DNA of 64,000 bases from Cryptomeria japonica. Taxonomy: Eukaryota > Streptophyta > Pinopsida > Cupressales > Cupressaceae. The first letter of the stretch is position 1, and each line of letters starts with the position of its first letter. The DNA lies in assembly GCF_030272615.1 (NCBI RefSeq), contig NC_081414.1, positions 658,452,292 through 658,516,291 on the forward strand, given 5' to 3'. The notes under the pieces are model-generated. The model was not told where the DNA came from and did no database searches. It worked only from the letters and a program-made list of their open reading frames with translations. The translations under genes and the position numbers were made by a program. Positions 55,321 to 64,000 of this stretch are shown here, in pieces.

Positions 55321-56340
55321 CCAATGGTTGCTCTCAAATCATTGAGAAACTGGCTTAGGAATGATAGCTCCAAGAACGAGTGATAAAAATGATCTATATG
55401 CAAGAATGAATCTAAGATCTATATGATATGATGATTAAGATAAGGATGTGTTACTATGATGAAGATGAAACTATGATAAAGATATTAACAAACTATTCTA
55501 ACATGATTCATGATTTAAAATGATACACTATATGTTCCTAAATGATTAAAATGTTATGATAACCAAAGAGAGGCAAAGTTCTTGATAGAATTAGACTATA
55601 GTGTAGGTGCATAAAAAATTGGATATGGATAATGAAGAAAATGAGTCCTATTTATGGAAGAAATGGGGAAATGGATGGTTAAGATTCAATAATCTTAACA
55701 ACAGATAGGATTGAAATCTATTCAATCCATGTTTACAATTTTCACCAATGAAATGGTGACAATTCATGTCAATAAGAGGTGGCTTGAGAGGGGATGTAAG
55801 AGGCATTAAATGCCTGAGAATACATGAGGGTCACCCTAGGAGGGTGTGGTTAGGGTTAGGTTAGGGTTAACCAATGGATAAAGCTTTTATCTAAAGGGTA
55901 AACTCTTGTGCAAGGGTTAATAAGATAACTAGGGTCAAAACAATGAGTGCTTGATGAGACCTTTGGGTTAAATGAGGGTTAAGCTAGAGAGGAAGTCTCT
56001 AACCGTGGGTTGAGGTTGAATTAACCATTAATGGTTAGGAAGACTTTGAGGGTTAACTTGTTGAAAACATAAAGCCTTTAATGCATTTAAAAGACTTTGA
56101 GGGATTTTTGAAAAGTGACTTCTCTTAAGGAATGTTGCAAATATTTAAGAGATGGATTAGGCTAATTAGGATGATTAGAAGAATCTAGAAGAATCTAGAA
56201 GAGGATTAGTCATGCAAGTGGATTTGTTAGGAGAATACCAAGTGGGAGAATATTTTTGGATTTAATTTTGAAATAAAATGATTTATTTCACAAATGTGGA
56301 TGACAACTTGTATTGGAGGAATATTTAAATAAATTTAATT
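55321..56340. other. Non-coding DNA with a short telomere-like stretch
   Basis: No ORF. GGTTAGGGTTAGGTTAGGGTTAACC-like sequence at about 55847-55872 holds three TTAGGG-type units, too few and too irregular to be a telomeric tract. The rest is rich in GGGTTAA words. Confidence 0.5.
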
Positions 56341-58064
56341 TATTTAAAACAACCAATTCTGTTGAACTCGAACTGGCAAGGGGGCGGCTAAGAGTTAAAG
56401 GTCCTCATCACCTAAGTGTCATTATATGAGGTGCGTGACTCAGTCTTTGGTTTGGAAGTTGAGTTCACCTTGTTATAGTTATAGGGTCTCCCCTCCGGAT
56501 GAATAGGTTCTCTCCCAGAAGACAACCTACCCTGCTCTATATAGCTTAGCTCATCTAGTTGGTATAATAGATAGGGATAAATTGATTGGCCTATATAGTC
56601 GGCTACATATGGTGATGGATCTTGACTGGTGTGAGCTATGTTGGATAGAATTTGATTGGTGCTCTCCCAATAGCATACGATATCATCCCTTCAATAGCTT
56701 TATCATTCTGGCTGATATATAGAAGGGCTTTGTTCCCCATTGACCTTGAAGGAATTTCCACACTATAGATTGCTCTGCTAATGAACGGGTCCCTAATTGA
56801 ATAGGTAGGGCTTGATCCGGAGACTTATTCTAGTGTATTGTAGCAACATCGTCACCCCTACTATTCTAAAGGGCTAGCTGCTTATTAATTTACAATTATG
56901 CCCCCAACTAGAATTAATTGGAGGGATAGCAAGCTAATGAGATTACCAAGGTTGGCAATTCATCATCTTGCTAGTACAAGGAATTGTAGTTCATTTATCG
57001 AATTAATTTACTGATGCCATTAAGAACCTTCAACTAGGTGGGTGGCAAGCGGGTAAACTGGTGGATATGGAGAATCAAAAGAACTATCAATCAAGTGGTG
57101 AACTGGTGAATCCCTCTCTCTATATCGATGTCGATTTGGCAGGTGGAAAGGATGGGTGAGCAGAAAAGGACTAGGACTAGATCATTGGGGTGGGTGGGAG
57201 GATGAAGACCCACCCCAAATGCATCATTGAGTGGCATTATTTGAAATAATTGGAGATCCCCCATATTCCATTCCACTCTCTTCATAATCTTCGGGTCGAT
57301 TGCGACCATCAAGTGCATGAGAAAGAGTCGCTTTAGAAAGCCCTTTATTCGATTGTTGAGATTGAGAACCGATTGCTTCAATTGCCCCATAGGGGTGAGA
57401 AAGCTCATCCTTCCCCTATCCCGTTCACCGGAAGAGTTCATTGGCAAGTAGCGATCCATGATTCCCTCTTATCCCTCCCCAGAGACCAATCAAATATATA
57501 ATAGAGATACTAAAGATATTGAAGATATTGATGAGGATACTGAAGAAGACTATCCTTTAACTTATGATAATGCGATTTGAAATGAAACAACCTATAATAA
57601 GTGCATCAGCAATTGAAAAATTCAATGCAAAGGTGTATTCAAAACACCTCAACCTTCTTATGCCTATTCTAGGTTATATTATAAGCATAATAGGTTATGA
57701 TAGCAATCCCTCCTTTGTTTCTCTGAAGACGGTGGTCAATCACCACCACTATCTTATTCACTGCCTCCCCTCCTCCATCTGAGATATATATTGATAGATC
57801 GATACGGTGTTGTAGAGCTGCCAGTGAGCTAAATATATTGCACTTTGTCCAAAGTCCAACAAAGACCTCTCTATCCTCGGCCTACTGGTTACCCTATAGA
57901 AACTACCCCTTTCTTTTTAAACCGTGAAACAAATCGAATATAGTAGCACTCGAAACTGCAATTTGTAAATAGATGACCCTAATTTGAATAAGCAAGTGTC
58001 TTAATGAATGAGTAAGAGCCCTTGGTTCTTACCAATACGCCTGGAACCAATGAGAAAGAGTTAT
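56341..58064. other. Organelle-like sequence, unassigned
   Basis: Base composition and word usage change at about 56340 from AT-rich repeat DNA to balanced sequence that looks like plant organellar intergenic DNA. A minus frame at 57459-57091 (MDRYLPMNSSGERDRGRMSF) is open for 122 codons but I cannot name it. 57490-57560 reads as an acidic stretch (KDIEDIDEDTEEDYPLTYDN) on the plus strand, of the kind found in expanded plastid accD genes; this is only a suggestion. It directly adjoins the plastid fragments. Confidence 0.35.
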
Positions 58065-58250
58065 AGAATCTTTTGTGATCAATTCTACCACAGCACCCGC
58101 TGCTCTAGCTAATTGTCTGCCTTTTCTGACTTGTACTTTAACATTATGCATAGTTGTGCCTAAAGGTATATTGGTTGAAGTAGACCTTTAATTTGTAAAA
58201 ATCCCTTCCCAAACTGTACAAGCCTCTCTCAGGGCATATAGCTTTCTGGA
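58065..58250 (-). pseudogene. rpl2: Plastid rpl2 fragment: end of the group II intron and start of exon 2
   Basis: Minus strand: TNIPLGTTMHNVKVQVRKG then RQLARAAGAVVELI matches the rpl2 exon 2 start (T(D/N)MPLGTAIHN...GGQLARAAGAVAKLI). Just upstream on the same strand (58250-58195) is a stretch with CTTGTACAGTTTGGGAAGGG, typical of a plastid group II intron domain V/VI, ending where the rpl2 intron is expected. So the fragment spans an intron-exon border of unspliced, DNA-level origin. The match ends after about 40 codons; the rest of exon 2 is missing. In plastids rpl2 makes a large-subunit ribosomal protein; here it is a dead insert. Confidence 0.75.
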
Positions 58251-58752
58251 TTTGAATAATTATTTATATACTCAATGTAAATATATATATATAATATGTT
58301 TATCTATTTTATAGAGAGATTTCAAATGAAGGGCATACTTTAAATTCCATATGTCCTTATTATGTGCATCCTAGGGTTTTTTATTCCATCATCTGGCTTA
58401 TGTTCTTTTTTCATGTAGCATTCAGAATGAATGACTTTATCAAATTATGTTCTTCTACATCTCTCGAATAACGTAGGAGGCATTTGAAATAGAAATTTTA
58501 TTTATTAAAAATAAAAATATTTTCAGTGTTCAGCTTCGAATCTGCCTTTGACCATCTAATCAAATGTGAGTTACTTGTCTTTCTCTTCATAACAAGGGTT
58601 CATTTACCTTAGTTTTCCTGCTTTAGACAATTAAGTCTTCTCCATATTATCATATCTCTGGAGTCAGTAATTCCAGAAACTATTGAACTCAATCACCCGT
58701 TGCTCTTTATCCTTAGTTTCCCTTTGGGGTTGATCCCATCAAACTATCCTAT
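58251..58752. other. AT-rich segment between rpl2 and rps2 fragments, unassigned
   Basis: Probably plastid intergenic or decayed coding DNA, but I cannot place it. No ORF. Confidence 0.4.
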
Positions 58753-59270
58753 AATAAGAAAAAGAGGAAAACAATTATGATACTTGGTACAAAACATTGA
58801 ATAGCTGATGTTGCTCAATTAGCTGCTTTAGCAGCTCGATGTCATTATGTAAATAAAAAATGGCTCGCGAGTATGTTAACTGAATGGTTTACTATAGAAG
58901 CAAGACTTGAAAAATTCAAAAATTTAACGAAAAAAAAAAAATGGGAGGATTTGATGGATTTACGAAAAAAGAAGCAGCAATACTCAAGAGAGAATTGAAC
59001 AAGTTGCAGGAAGATCTAGGGGGTATTAGATCCATGACAAAATTGCCTGATGTTGTAATAATTCTCGATCAAAAAGGAGAGTATACTGCTATTTGGGAAT
59101 GTAGAACTTTGGGTATTCCAACAATTTGCTTAGTTGATACAGATTGTGACCCAGATTTTGTGGATATTCCAATCCCAGCCAATGATGATGGTAGAGGACC
59201 AATCTAACTAATCCTAAATTAATTAATTTTATCAATTTGCGTGGGTAGAGAATTGTACTATAAAAAATGA
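58753..59270 (+). pseudogene. rps2: Plastid rps2 fragment (C-terminal two-thirds), decayed
   Basis: Encodes plastid ribosomal small-subunit protein S2 in its native setting. Reading: IMILGTK, a stop, then [41 protein letters not shown]. After an A-run with a frameshift (58929-58940) it continues [66 protein letters not shown]. The S2 signature CHYVN.KW and the PTICL.DT.CDPD motif are clear. It continues past a TAA (59205) and another TAA to ICVGRELYYKK and TGA at 59270, the normal end of the gene. The N-terminal third is absent. The frame is broken at least four times. Confidence 0.92.
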
Positions 59271-59504
59271 ATTAAAAATTAAAAAAGAGAAGCTAGAACT
59301 AAGTTGGCTACTATTCCCAAATCTTATAGAATAGATTAAGATAAAATATTTTTATAGAAATAAAGAAATCTTCTTAATCAATCAAATAATCATTCCATTA
59401 TTTTATTTTGTAGCCTAACTTATGATAGTGTAAATAATTGAGGAATCGGTCATTGAACCAAAATCATTTATTTTTGAAGTTCATCTTTCTATATAAAGGG
59501 TAAT

Positions 59505-59955
59505 ATGGATATTGTACAATTTCCTATTAACATGCTGAATTATTTCTACGAGATATCCGGTGTGAATTTAATTGGCAAATAGGGAGGTTTCAAATTCATG
59601 CACAGGTACTTATAACTTCCTGGATTGTAATTGTTGTCTTATTAGGTTTAGTTACACTAGTTGTTCGAGACCCACAAATCATTCCGAATAGAGCACAAAA
59701 TTTTGTGGAATATGTTCTTGCATTTGTTCAGGACTTGGCTAGAACTTAGATTGGCGAAGAAGAATATGGTCCCTGGGTTCCTATTTATCTTTATTTCTAA
59801 CTGGGTAGGTTCTCTTTTTCCTTGGGGAATTATTAAATTACCTCATGGGGAATTAGTCGTACCTACAAATGATATTAATACTAGAGTAGCTCTATCTTTG
59901 CTCACATCAGTAGCTTATTTTTATGTAGGTTTTACAAAGAGGGGTTTAGGCTATT
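59505..59955 (+). pseudogene. atpI: Plastid atpI fragment (N-terminal half of the CF0 subunit a), decayed
   Basis: atpI encodes subunit a (IV) of the thylakoid ATP synthase proton channel. ATG at 59505: [20 protein letters not shown], a small deletion, [49 protein letters not shown] with TAG for Gln, then a frame change, [20 protein letters not shown] and [17 protein letters not shown]. It then stops matching at about 59955, at a junction to antisense rpoB. The conserved arginine-bearing C-terminal helices of the channel are missing. It follows rps2 by 234 bases in the same orientation, the ancestral plastid order rps2-atpI, so this pair came in as one piece. Confidence 0.93.
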
Positions 59956-60452
59956 TTTTCCTGATCTCTAATCTTGATCTTCCTCCCCAATCTGAAATTA
60001 TTGTGCCAATATAGATAATGTTTCCCGATGGTTTTTTTTCCCGAGTGTAATAAATATAGGGACTTCTTGATATTTGATTGATCACGACTCTGTAGTTTTC
60101 ATTTATTACAAAAGTTCCTTTAGAATTCATTAAAGGAATATATGCCAGATATAAAATCATCTGATTCTTTATCTTTTCATGAGTTTTAGTTTTCTTAATC
60201 AATCTTGCTGGTACATATAATTGACAGTGATATGTAAGAGACATATATACAACATCTCTCTCTTTAATGGAAGGTTCTATTAATTTATATTCATTCCCAA
60301 AAAGGAGAATTTTTTTTTTAGGGGGCTTTCAATTTTTGAAAACTTATTGAGTTCTTCTATTAAGCCTTGCTTGATAAAATGATCAAATCCTTCAAGTTGT
60401 ATTTTACCAAGTTTGGGAATTGTAAATATTCCTTTGTTTTCATCTATTATGA
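59956..60452 (-). pseudogene. rpoB: Plastid rpoB fragment (N-terminal part of the PEP beta subunit), decayed
   Basis: rpoB encodes the beta subunit of plastid-encoded RNA polymerase. Minus strand from about 60452: [20 protein letters not shown], then [20 protein letters not shown], a frameshift at an A/T run near 60310, [52 protein letters not shown] and [18 protein letters not shown]. These follow the conserved N-terminal order of plant rpoB ([33 protein letters not shown]). It ends abruptly at the atpI junction. It adjoins psaA on its right, which is not the native neighbour order. Confidence 0.92.
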
Positions 60453-60905
60453 TTTATCGAGTATTAAATGAGAATTGCGAGCAAATAAACACCTTTCAGT
60501 AATATTAATATAGTCACATGGATAGTAAATCCATGAATATGGTGTACTAAAAAATTCGCAATTCCTCATGGAATAGGTAACAAAGCCACTTTGGAACCTA
60601 CTGCTATCAAATCGTTGCCTCCCCGGGTTAATCTAGTGCTTGTTGTTGCACTAGGAGCTAGCAAATTGGGTGCTAAAGCATGAGTGTTTTGTATCCATTG
60701 AGAAAAGATAGGTTGTAATTGTATAGCAATGTCTGAAAACTTATCTTTAGGACATCCTAAAGCACTCATAGTATCATTATGAATATAGACCAAAACTATG
60801 GAAACCTAAGAAAATAAATGCCTAGTTGAGGTGTGATACGATTGCATCATGATGCTTTAGAACACGGTCTAAAAGATTATTGTATTGAGTAGTCGGATCA
60901 TAGTC
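60453..60905 (-). pseudogene. psaA: Plastid psaA fragment (photosystem I apoprotein A1, internal part), decayed
   Basis: psaA encodes a core reaction-centre protein of photosystem I. Minus strand: [20 protein letters not shown] (about 60905-60845), SHLN then TAG for Trp, [52 protein letters not shown], then [18 protein letters not shown], a stop, [20 protein letters not shown], and [17 protein letters not shown]. This is the segment preceding the FPCDGPGRGGTC iron-sulphur motif, which is absent because the fragment ends at the rpoB junction. A few stops and substitutions only, so decay is moderate. Confidence 0.93.
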
Positions 60906-60983
60906 GCAGAAACAACAAAGCTTAATAGTAACAAATAAAGGAATCTAAGTAACTTCGTAAATACAAAAACTAATTTTTATCTT

Positions 60984-61502
60984 CTAAAAAAATAAGAAAA
61001 AAATAGAATGTATTGCTAACTTAAAACAATATTTAACTAGATAAACAAATTTAGAAGCTAAATGATATAATTTAAACTTTAGCCAATCAAGAATCCCAAA
61101 ATAGAGCCCACAATTTTTGCCTAGCGGCACGAAAAACCCACAGATGCTATAAACCGCCCAACAAGACTTGCAAAAATTCTTTACTTTTTGCCACCAAGTC
61201 GGTTCATATTTGTCTAAATAACGTATAGTTTCTTCTAGATTAGTTATAATTTTAAAACAAACGGTTCTTATCCATTTCTTTTTTGAAAGAGATCTTATTC
61301 TTTTATTTTTTGAAAGATAATTTTTCAATTTCGCTAGAAATTTTCTAAGATTTTTTCTTATCATTTCATTCTTCAGAAGAGAATCTCTACTTTCCGTTAG
61401 AAATTTTATAAGTTTATCCCTAAAAGAACTTATCAATTTTAGAAGAGAATATCTACTTTCCGTTAGAAATTTAATAAGTTTATCCCTAAAAGAACTTATC
61501 AA
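60984..61502 (-). CDS. Unidentified 172-residue ORF in the plastid-derived block, with a 22-residue tandem repeat
   Basis: Minus strand from Met at 61502. The N-terminal 44 residues are two nearly identical 22-residue units (LISSFRDKLIKFLTESR.SLLK), reflecting a 66-bp DNA repeat at about 61372-61503. A Lys/Arg-rich stretch follows (KNYLSKNKRIRSLSKKKW), then YLDKYEPTWWQKVKNF and a hydrophobic, Cys-containing end (VYSICGFFVPLGKNCGLYFG, LAIHSIFFLFF). It lies between psaA and ycf1 pieces on the same strand. It may be part of a repeat-expanded plastid gene, but I do not recognise it, and it lacks stops unlike its neighbours. Reading further upstream (to about 61690) gives more basic sequence with breaks. 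Confidence 0.5.
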   Translation of the reverse strand: MISSFRDKLIKFLTESRYSLLKLISSFRDKLIKFLTESRDSLLKNEMIRKNLRKFLAKLKNYLSKNKRIRSLSKKKWIRTVCFKIITNLEETIRYLDKYEPTWWQKVKNFCKSCWAVYSICGFFVPLGKNCGLYFGILDWLKFKLYHLASKFVYLVKYCFKLAIHSIFFLFF

Positions 61503-61741
61503 TTTCTCATTTTTGTAAGAAGTTCATTGCACAGGGAGTGGCCAAAAGGAAAAGACGAACTTATGCTATAAAAAAATTTCTTTTTTTGTAGCTCTACCTG
61601 ATTTACAAGTTCATTTCATCCAAAAACCAATGAACGCTTCGTACCCAATAAACTTTTCATCTGATTTGCCAAATCTTGAAGAATCTCTCTTATTGAAACG
61701 AAAATTTGTTTTATAAAATAAAAAGTATTTTACGTATGTTC

Positions 61742-63148
61742 CTAATGATCTATTTTAGGATACACGTGTATCCTCAACATAACAGATTGACTACCATTAT
61801 TAGTATTCCACCAGAATCGATTCAAGCAAATTAGATTCTTTACTCGATAACGAGGCCAAAGAAAATGTTTGATTTTTTGCCTTGTATCTATGCAAAGAGG
61901 TTCATCTTTTTCGATGAGACCTTCATCATTTAGTATCTCTTTACTATTTAATCCTATACATTGATCTATAGGGGTTTCTAGATTCAAAAGATTCAAAATT
62001 CAAAATTCTCTATGACGTCTTGGAAGAAGAATATCTTCGAAAATAAAATAACTTGAAATTTTTTCATTGACATCCTCAATAGTTTTCCTTTTTCTTTGTT
62101 GTTGAGATCTATCAAAAAGATATACATTTATTCTTTTCTTCTTTAGTTTTAAGAAGAGACTTGCAATTTTGTATATCAAAAATTGGTCATTAAGTACCCA
62201 GTACAAGTGGCATAGATCTTCGCCTTTCATCGGCAAAAATTCTCAAAATATCATTCTTGTTATCCTTGAAGAAACACTTGAGATACAAAATAGTTTCCAA
62301 TAAATCCAAGTCGAGCTCTCTGTTTTCCAAATAGGGCATAGTTAGTTGGGCTACAGCGACCTCATTACCTAGTTTATTTTTATCTAGAAAACGGGACGCA
62401 TTTTTGCCCTTCAAAAGCCAAGGAGCAAGTGGCAGTTTTTCGACCTTGTATTTGGTTTTCCAAATGCGAATATTTTTTGTTATTTCTTGATATGACAATT
62501 TATCCTTTTTTTTCTTTAGTTTAACTCCTCTTTTGGGGTTTTCTTATTTTCCCCCTTCCTTTTCAAAGTGTTTTCGACCCCTTGGATCTTTGATTTCTTG
62601 TTTATTTGCTCCTTTAGGTCTGTTTTTGGTTTTTGATGTGATGCCTACCTTTTTATTTTTATTATCAAATCCAGAATCCAATTTTAATTTCAACTCATCC
62701 CATCCCTTCTTATCACCTTGAGAATTTTTCTTTGCATCGCGTTTGAAAATAATTTTTCTAATTCCTATTCACAATTTCTCTTTCTTTGTATTTATCTTCT
62801 CATAATTTCTTTTACGATGATAAATATTTCTAAAGTCTCAAACTAGAAATTAAATTATTTTCTTTGCAAGTTTAAAATCTTAACGAAGTTTTTTTCGGAG
62901 TTCCTTTTTTTCTTGTTTTTCTTTCTCTTGTCTACATTTTTCAGCTTCTCGAGCAGCCTGTCTTTCAAGTTGTCTAGCTTTTATGGTTTTTTTGTGCTCT
63001 TGGAACCTTTTCTTTAGTTCTTACATTCTCTCTAAGCATTTATACTCATCTTTTAGCTTGAACACCCTTTTCAAGTTCTTCACTTCTTTTGGAGTAGTCA
63101 CCAATTCTAATTTTTGCAATCTCTGCTCTTTCGTCGTTGTCTTCTTTC
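61742..63148 (-). pseudogene. ycf1: Plastid ycf1 (Tic214) fragment, C-terminal region, decayed
   Basis: ycf1 encodes a very large inner-envelope protein assigned to the protein import machinery. Minus strand: a charged coiled-coil-like stretch at 63140-62880 (QRLQKLELVTTPKEVKNLKR, KTIKARQLERQAAREAEKCR), Lys/Asn-rich sequence, and an open part 62498-62190 (MSYQEITKNIRIWKTKYKVE). Then come SSYFIFEDILLPRRHREF and the conserved end CLNRFWWNTNNGSQSVMLRIHVYPK, ending near 61742. EDILLPRRHREFRI and NRFW..TNNGS..SMLRI.MYP are the hallmark C-terminus of ycf1. Frameshifts and stops occur about every 200-300 bases. The right end is cut by a copia LTR at 63149. Confidence 0.88.
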
Positions 63149-64000
63149 TGATGAATAATAATGAACAACAAATACCCTAACTAGTATTGAGAGGGGGAGT
63201 GAATCAGTACAGACAAAAACTTCTCCACAACTTGTCAAGTTAAAATAATGATAACTGGTTGTCTTCATCACTGAACTTAACCATGGCAATACCGGTTAAA
63301 CATAGTAAGACTTCAGACATCTAAACCAGTAAAACTGAATACTTCAAATAACATTCAACACTTGATAACTAATTCACCAATATACATATGCATATGGTGT
63401 ATCAGTAATACCATAACTATTAGCTTTGCATGCGTAATCACCTAAACAAAGTCTACTCAATCATCACATGAAAAATGCATAACACATGACACATAGATTT
63501 TTCACGTGGAAATCCAAATGGGAAAAACCATGATGGAGATGAATACCCACAAGATTGTTTTTGAACTCTTTTGAAGCTCGCTTTGTTAGAAGCCTAGTCC
63601 GGTTAAAGACTTTTACAATAAGGTTCTGTTAGGAACCGATCCTGTTAAAGATCACTCGATTAAGGGATGGCTATATACCCTATTAAAGGTTGAAACCCTG
63701 TTAAAGGTTACCTTGCCAGAGGATTTGAAGAACTCAATGATCTTGAGTCACCTGGTTAGAGGATTTATAATAAGCCTATTAAAGCTACCTGGCAAAGGGA
63801 TTTTCCTACTGTTGAAATGGTTAGAAGACAACAGGTAAAGCTCAGATCTGATAACGGCACTACATGCTAAGGCAGATCCCTTTCAGTTCCTCTACTCTAC
63901 AATCACACTCTGCATTTTTCTACTCATTGGTCTGGCAAGTATCTCATCACTCAGATACAAAACACAACATTTGCCAACACTTACAATAACAAACATCATC
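63149..64000 (-). mobile_element. Copia LTR (same family as copia I), minus orientation, continuing past the window
   Basis: Begins TGATGAATAATAATGAAC within the ycf1 remnant and follows the copia I LTR left end: short G-run (63192-63196), GTACAGACAAAAAC, TTTTTCACGTGGAAATCC (about 63499), GAATACCCACAAG and the CCTGTTAAAGG array (63590-63800). About 850 of the expected 1490 bases are in the window. Confidence 0.85.

Noticed and set aside
55847-55872. TTAGGGTTAGGTTAGGGTT, a possible interstitial telomere repeat
   Set aside because: Only about three irregular units, and the surrounding kilobase is rich in GGGTTAA words; the plant telomere unit is TTTAGGG. Chance is enough.
1-64000. Direct repeats of short motifs that might suggest a CRISPR-like array
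   Set aside because: The spaced repeats in the copia LTRs are imperfect dyads with short variable gaps within eukaryotic retrotransposons; nothing fits a CRISPR array.
1-64000. tRNA or rRNA genes, including in the plastid block
   Set aside because: I found no sequence I could fold into a tRNA or match to rRNA; the TGGTATCAGAGCC sites are retrotransposon primer sites, not tRNA genes.

Overview
This window is intergenic DNA from a large, retrotransposon-saturated plant nuclear genome. I see no intact host gene. It holds nested LTR retrotransposons (Ty3/gypsy and Ty1/copia), one LINE-type ORF1 retroposon, and about 5 kb of scrambled, decayed plastid DNA. Very long gypsy LTRs (about 3.9 and 4.25 kb), stop codons that look like methyl-cytosine decay, deep nesting and no genes over 64 kb suit a gymnosperm (conifer-like) genome. 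That assignment is inference: only a seed-plant-type nuclear genome is really supported.

Layout. 1-1386: a copia LTR (plus orientation), inserted in the 5' LTR of a Ty3/gypsy chromovirus-like element (gypsy A, 1387-9577; plus). Gypsy A has a tRNA-Met-type primer site, a broken pol with a 623-bp duplication in integrase, and a 3.9-kb 3' LTR. 9578-13570: minus-strand remnant of a second gypsy group (gypsy D; gag and protease). 13571-16658: a 3.1-kb LTR element without pol. 16961-18643: a poly(A)-tailed, ORF1-only LINE-like retroposon between 13-bp target duplications. 18998-33369: minus-strand gypsy B (1.6-kb LTRs, gag remnant), split by copia II (23359-30285, minus), which itself carries an inverted chimeric segment.

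33370-49224: gypsy C (plus), a pol-less relative of gypsy A. Its 5' LTR is split by copia I (34521-42028, minus), the best-preserved element: two LTRs, AATTT target duplication, primer site, polypurine tract, and gag-pol interrupted by seven TAG codons and one frameshift. 49225-56340: old repeat DNA with a copia-like LTR fragment and a decayed minus-strand gene of unknown family. 56341-58064: sequence of organellar appearance that I could not assign. 58065-63148: plastid-derived fragments in order rpl2(-), rps2(+), atpI(+), rpoB(-), psaA(-), an unidentified ORF(-), ycf1(-). 63149-64000: another copia LTR of the family seen at 1-1386, in minus orientation.

How parts relate. The copia LTRs at 1-1386, 34521-36158, 40542-42028 and 63149-64000 are one family; copia II is a related subfamily. 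Gypsy A and gypsy C share LTR, primer-site and polypurine-tract sequence, so C could be a non-autonomous partner of A. Nesting gives a relative clock: gypsy B predates copia II and gypsy C; gypsy C predates copia I. Nothing here encodes an obviously functional protein.
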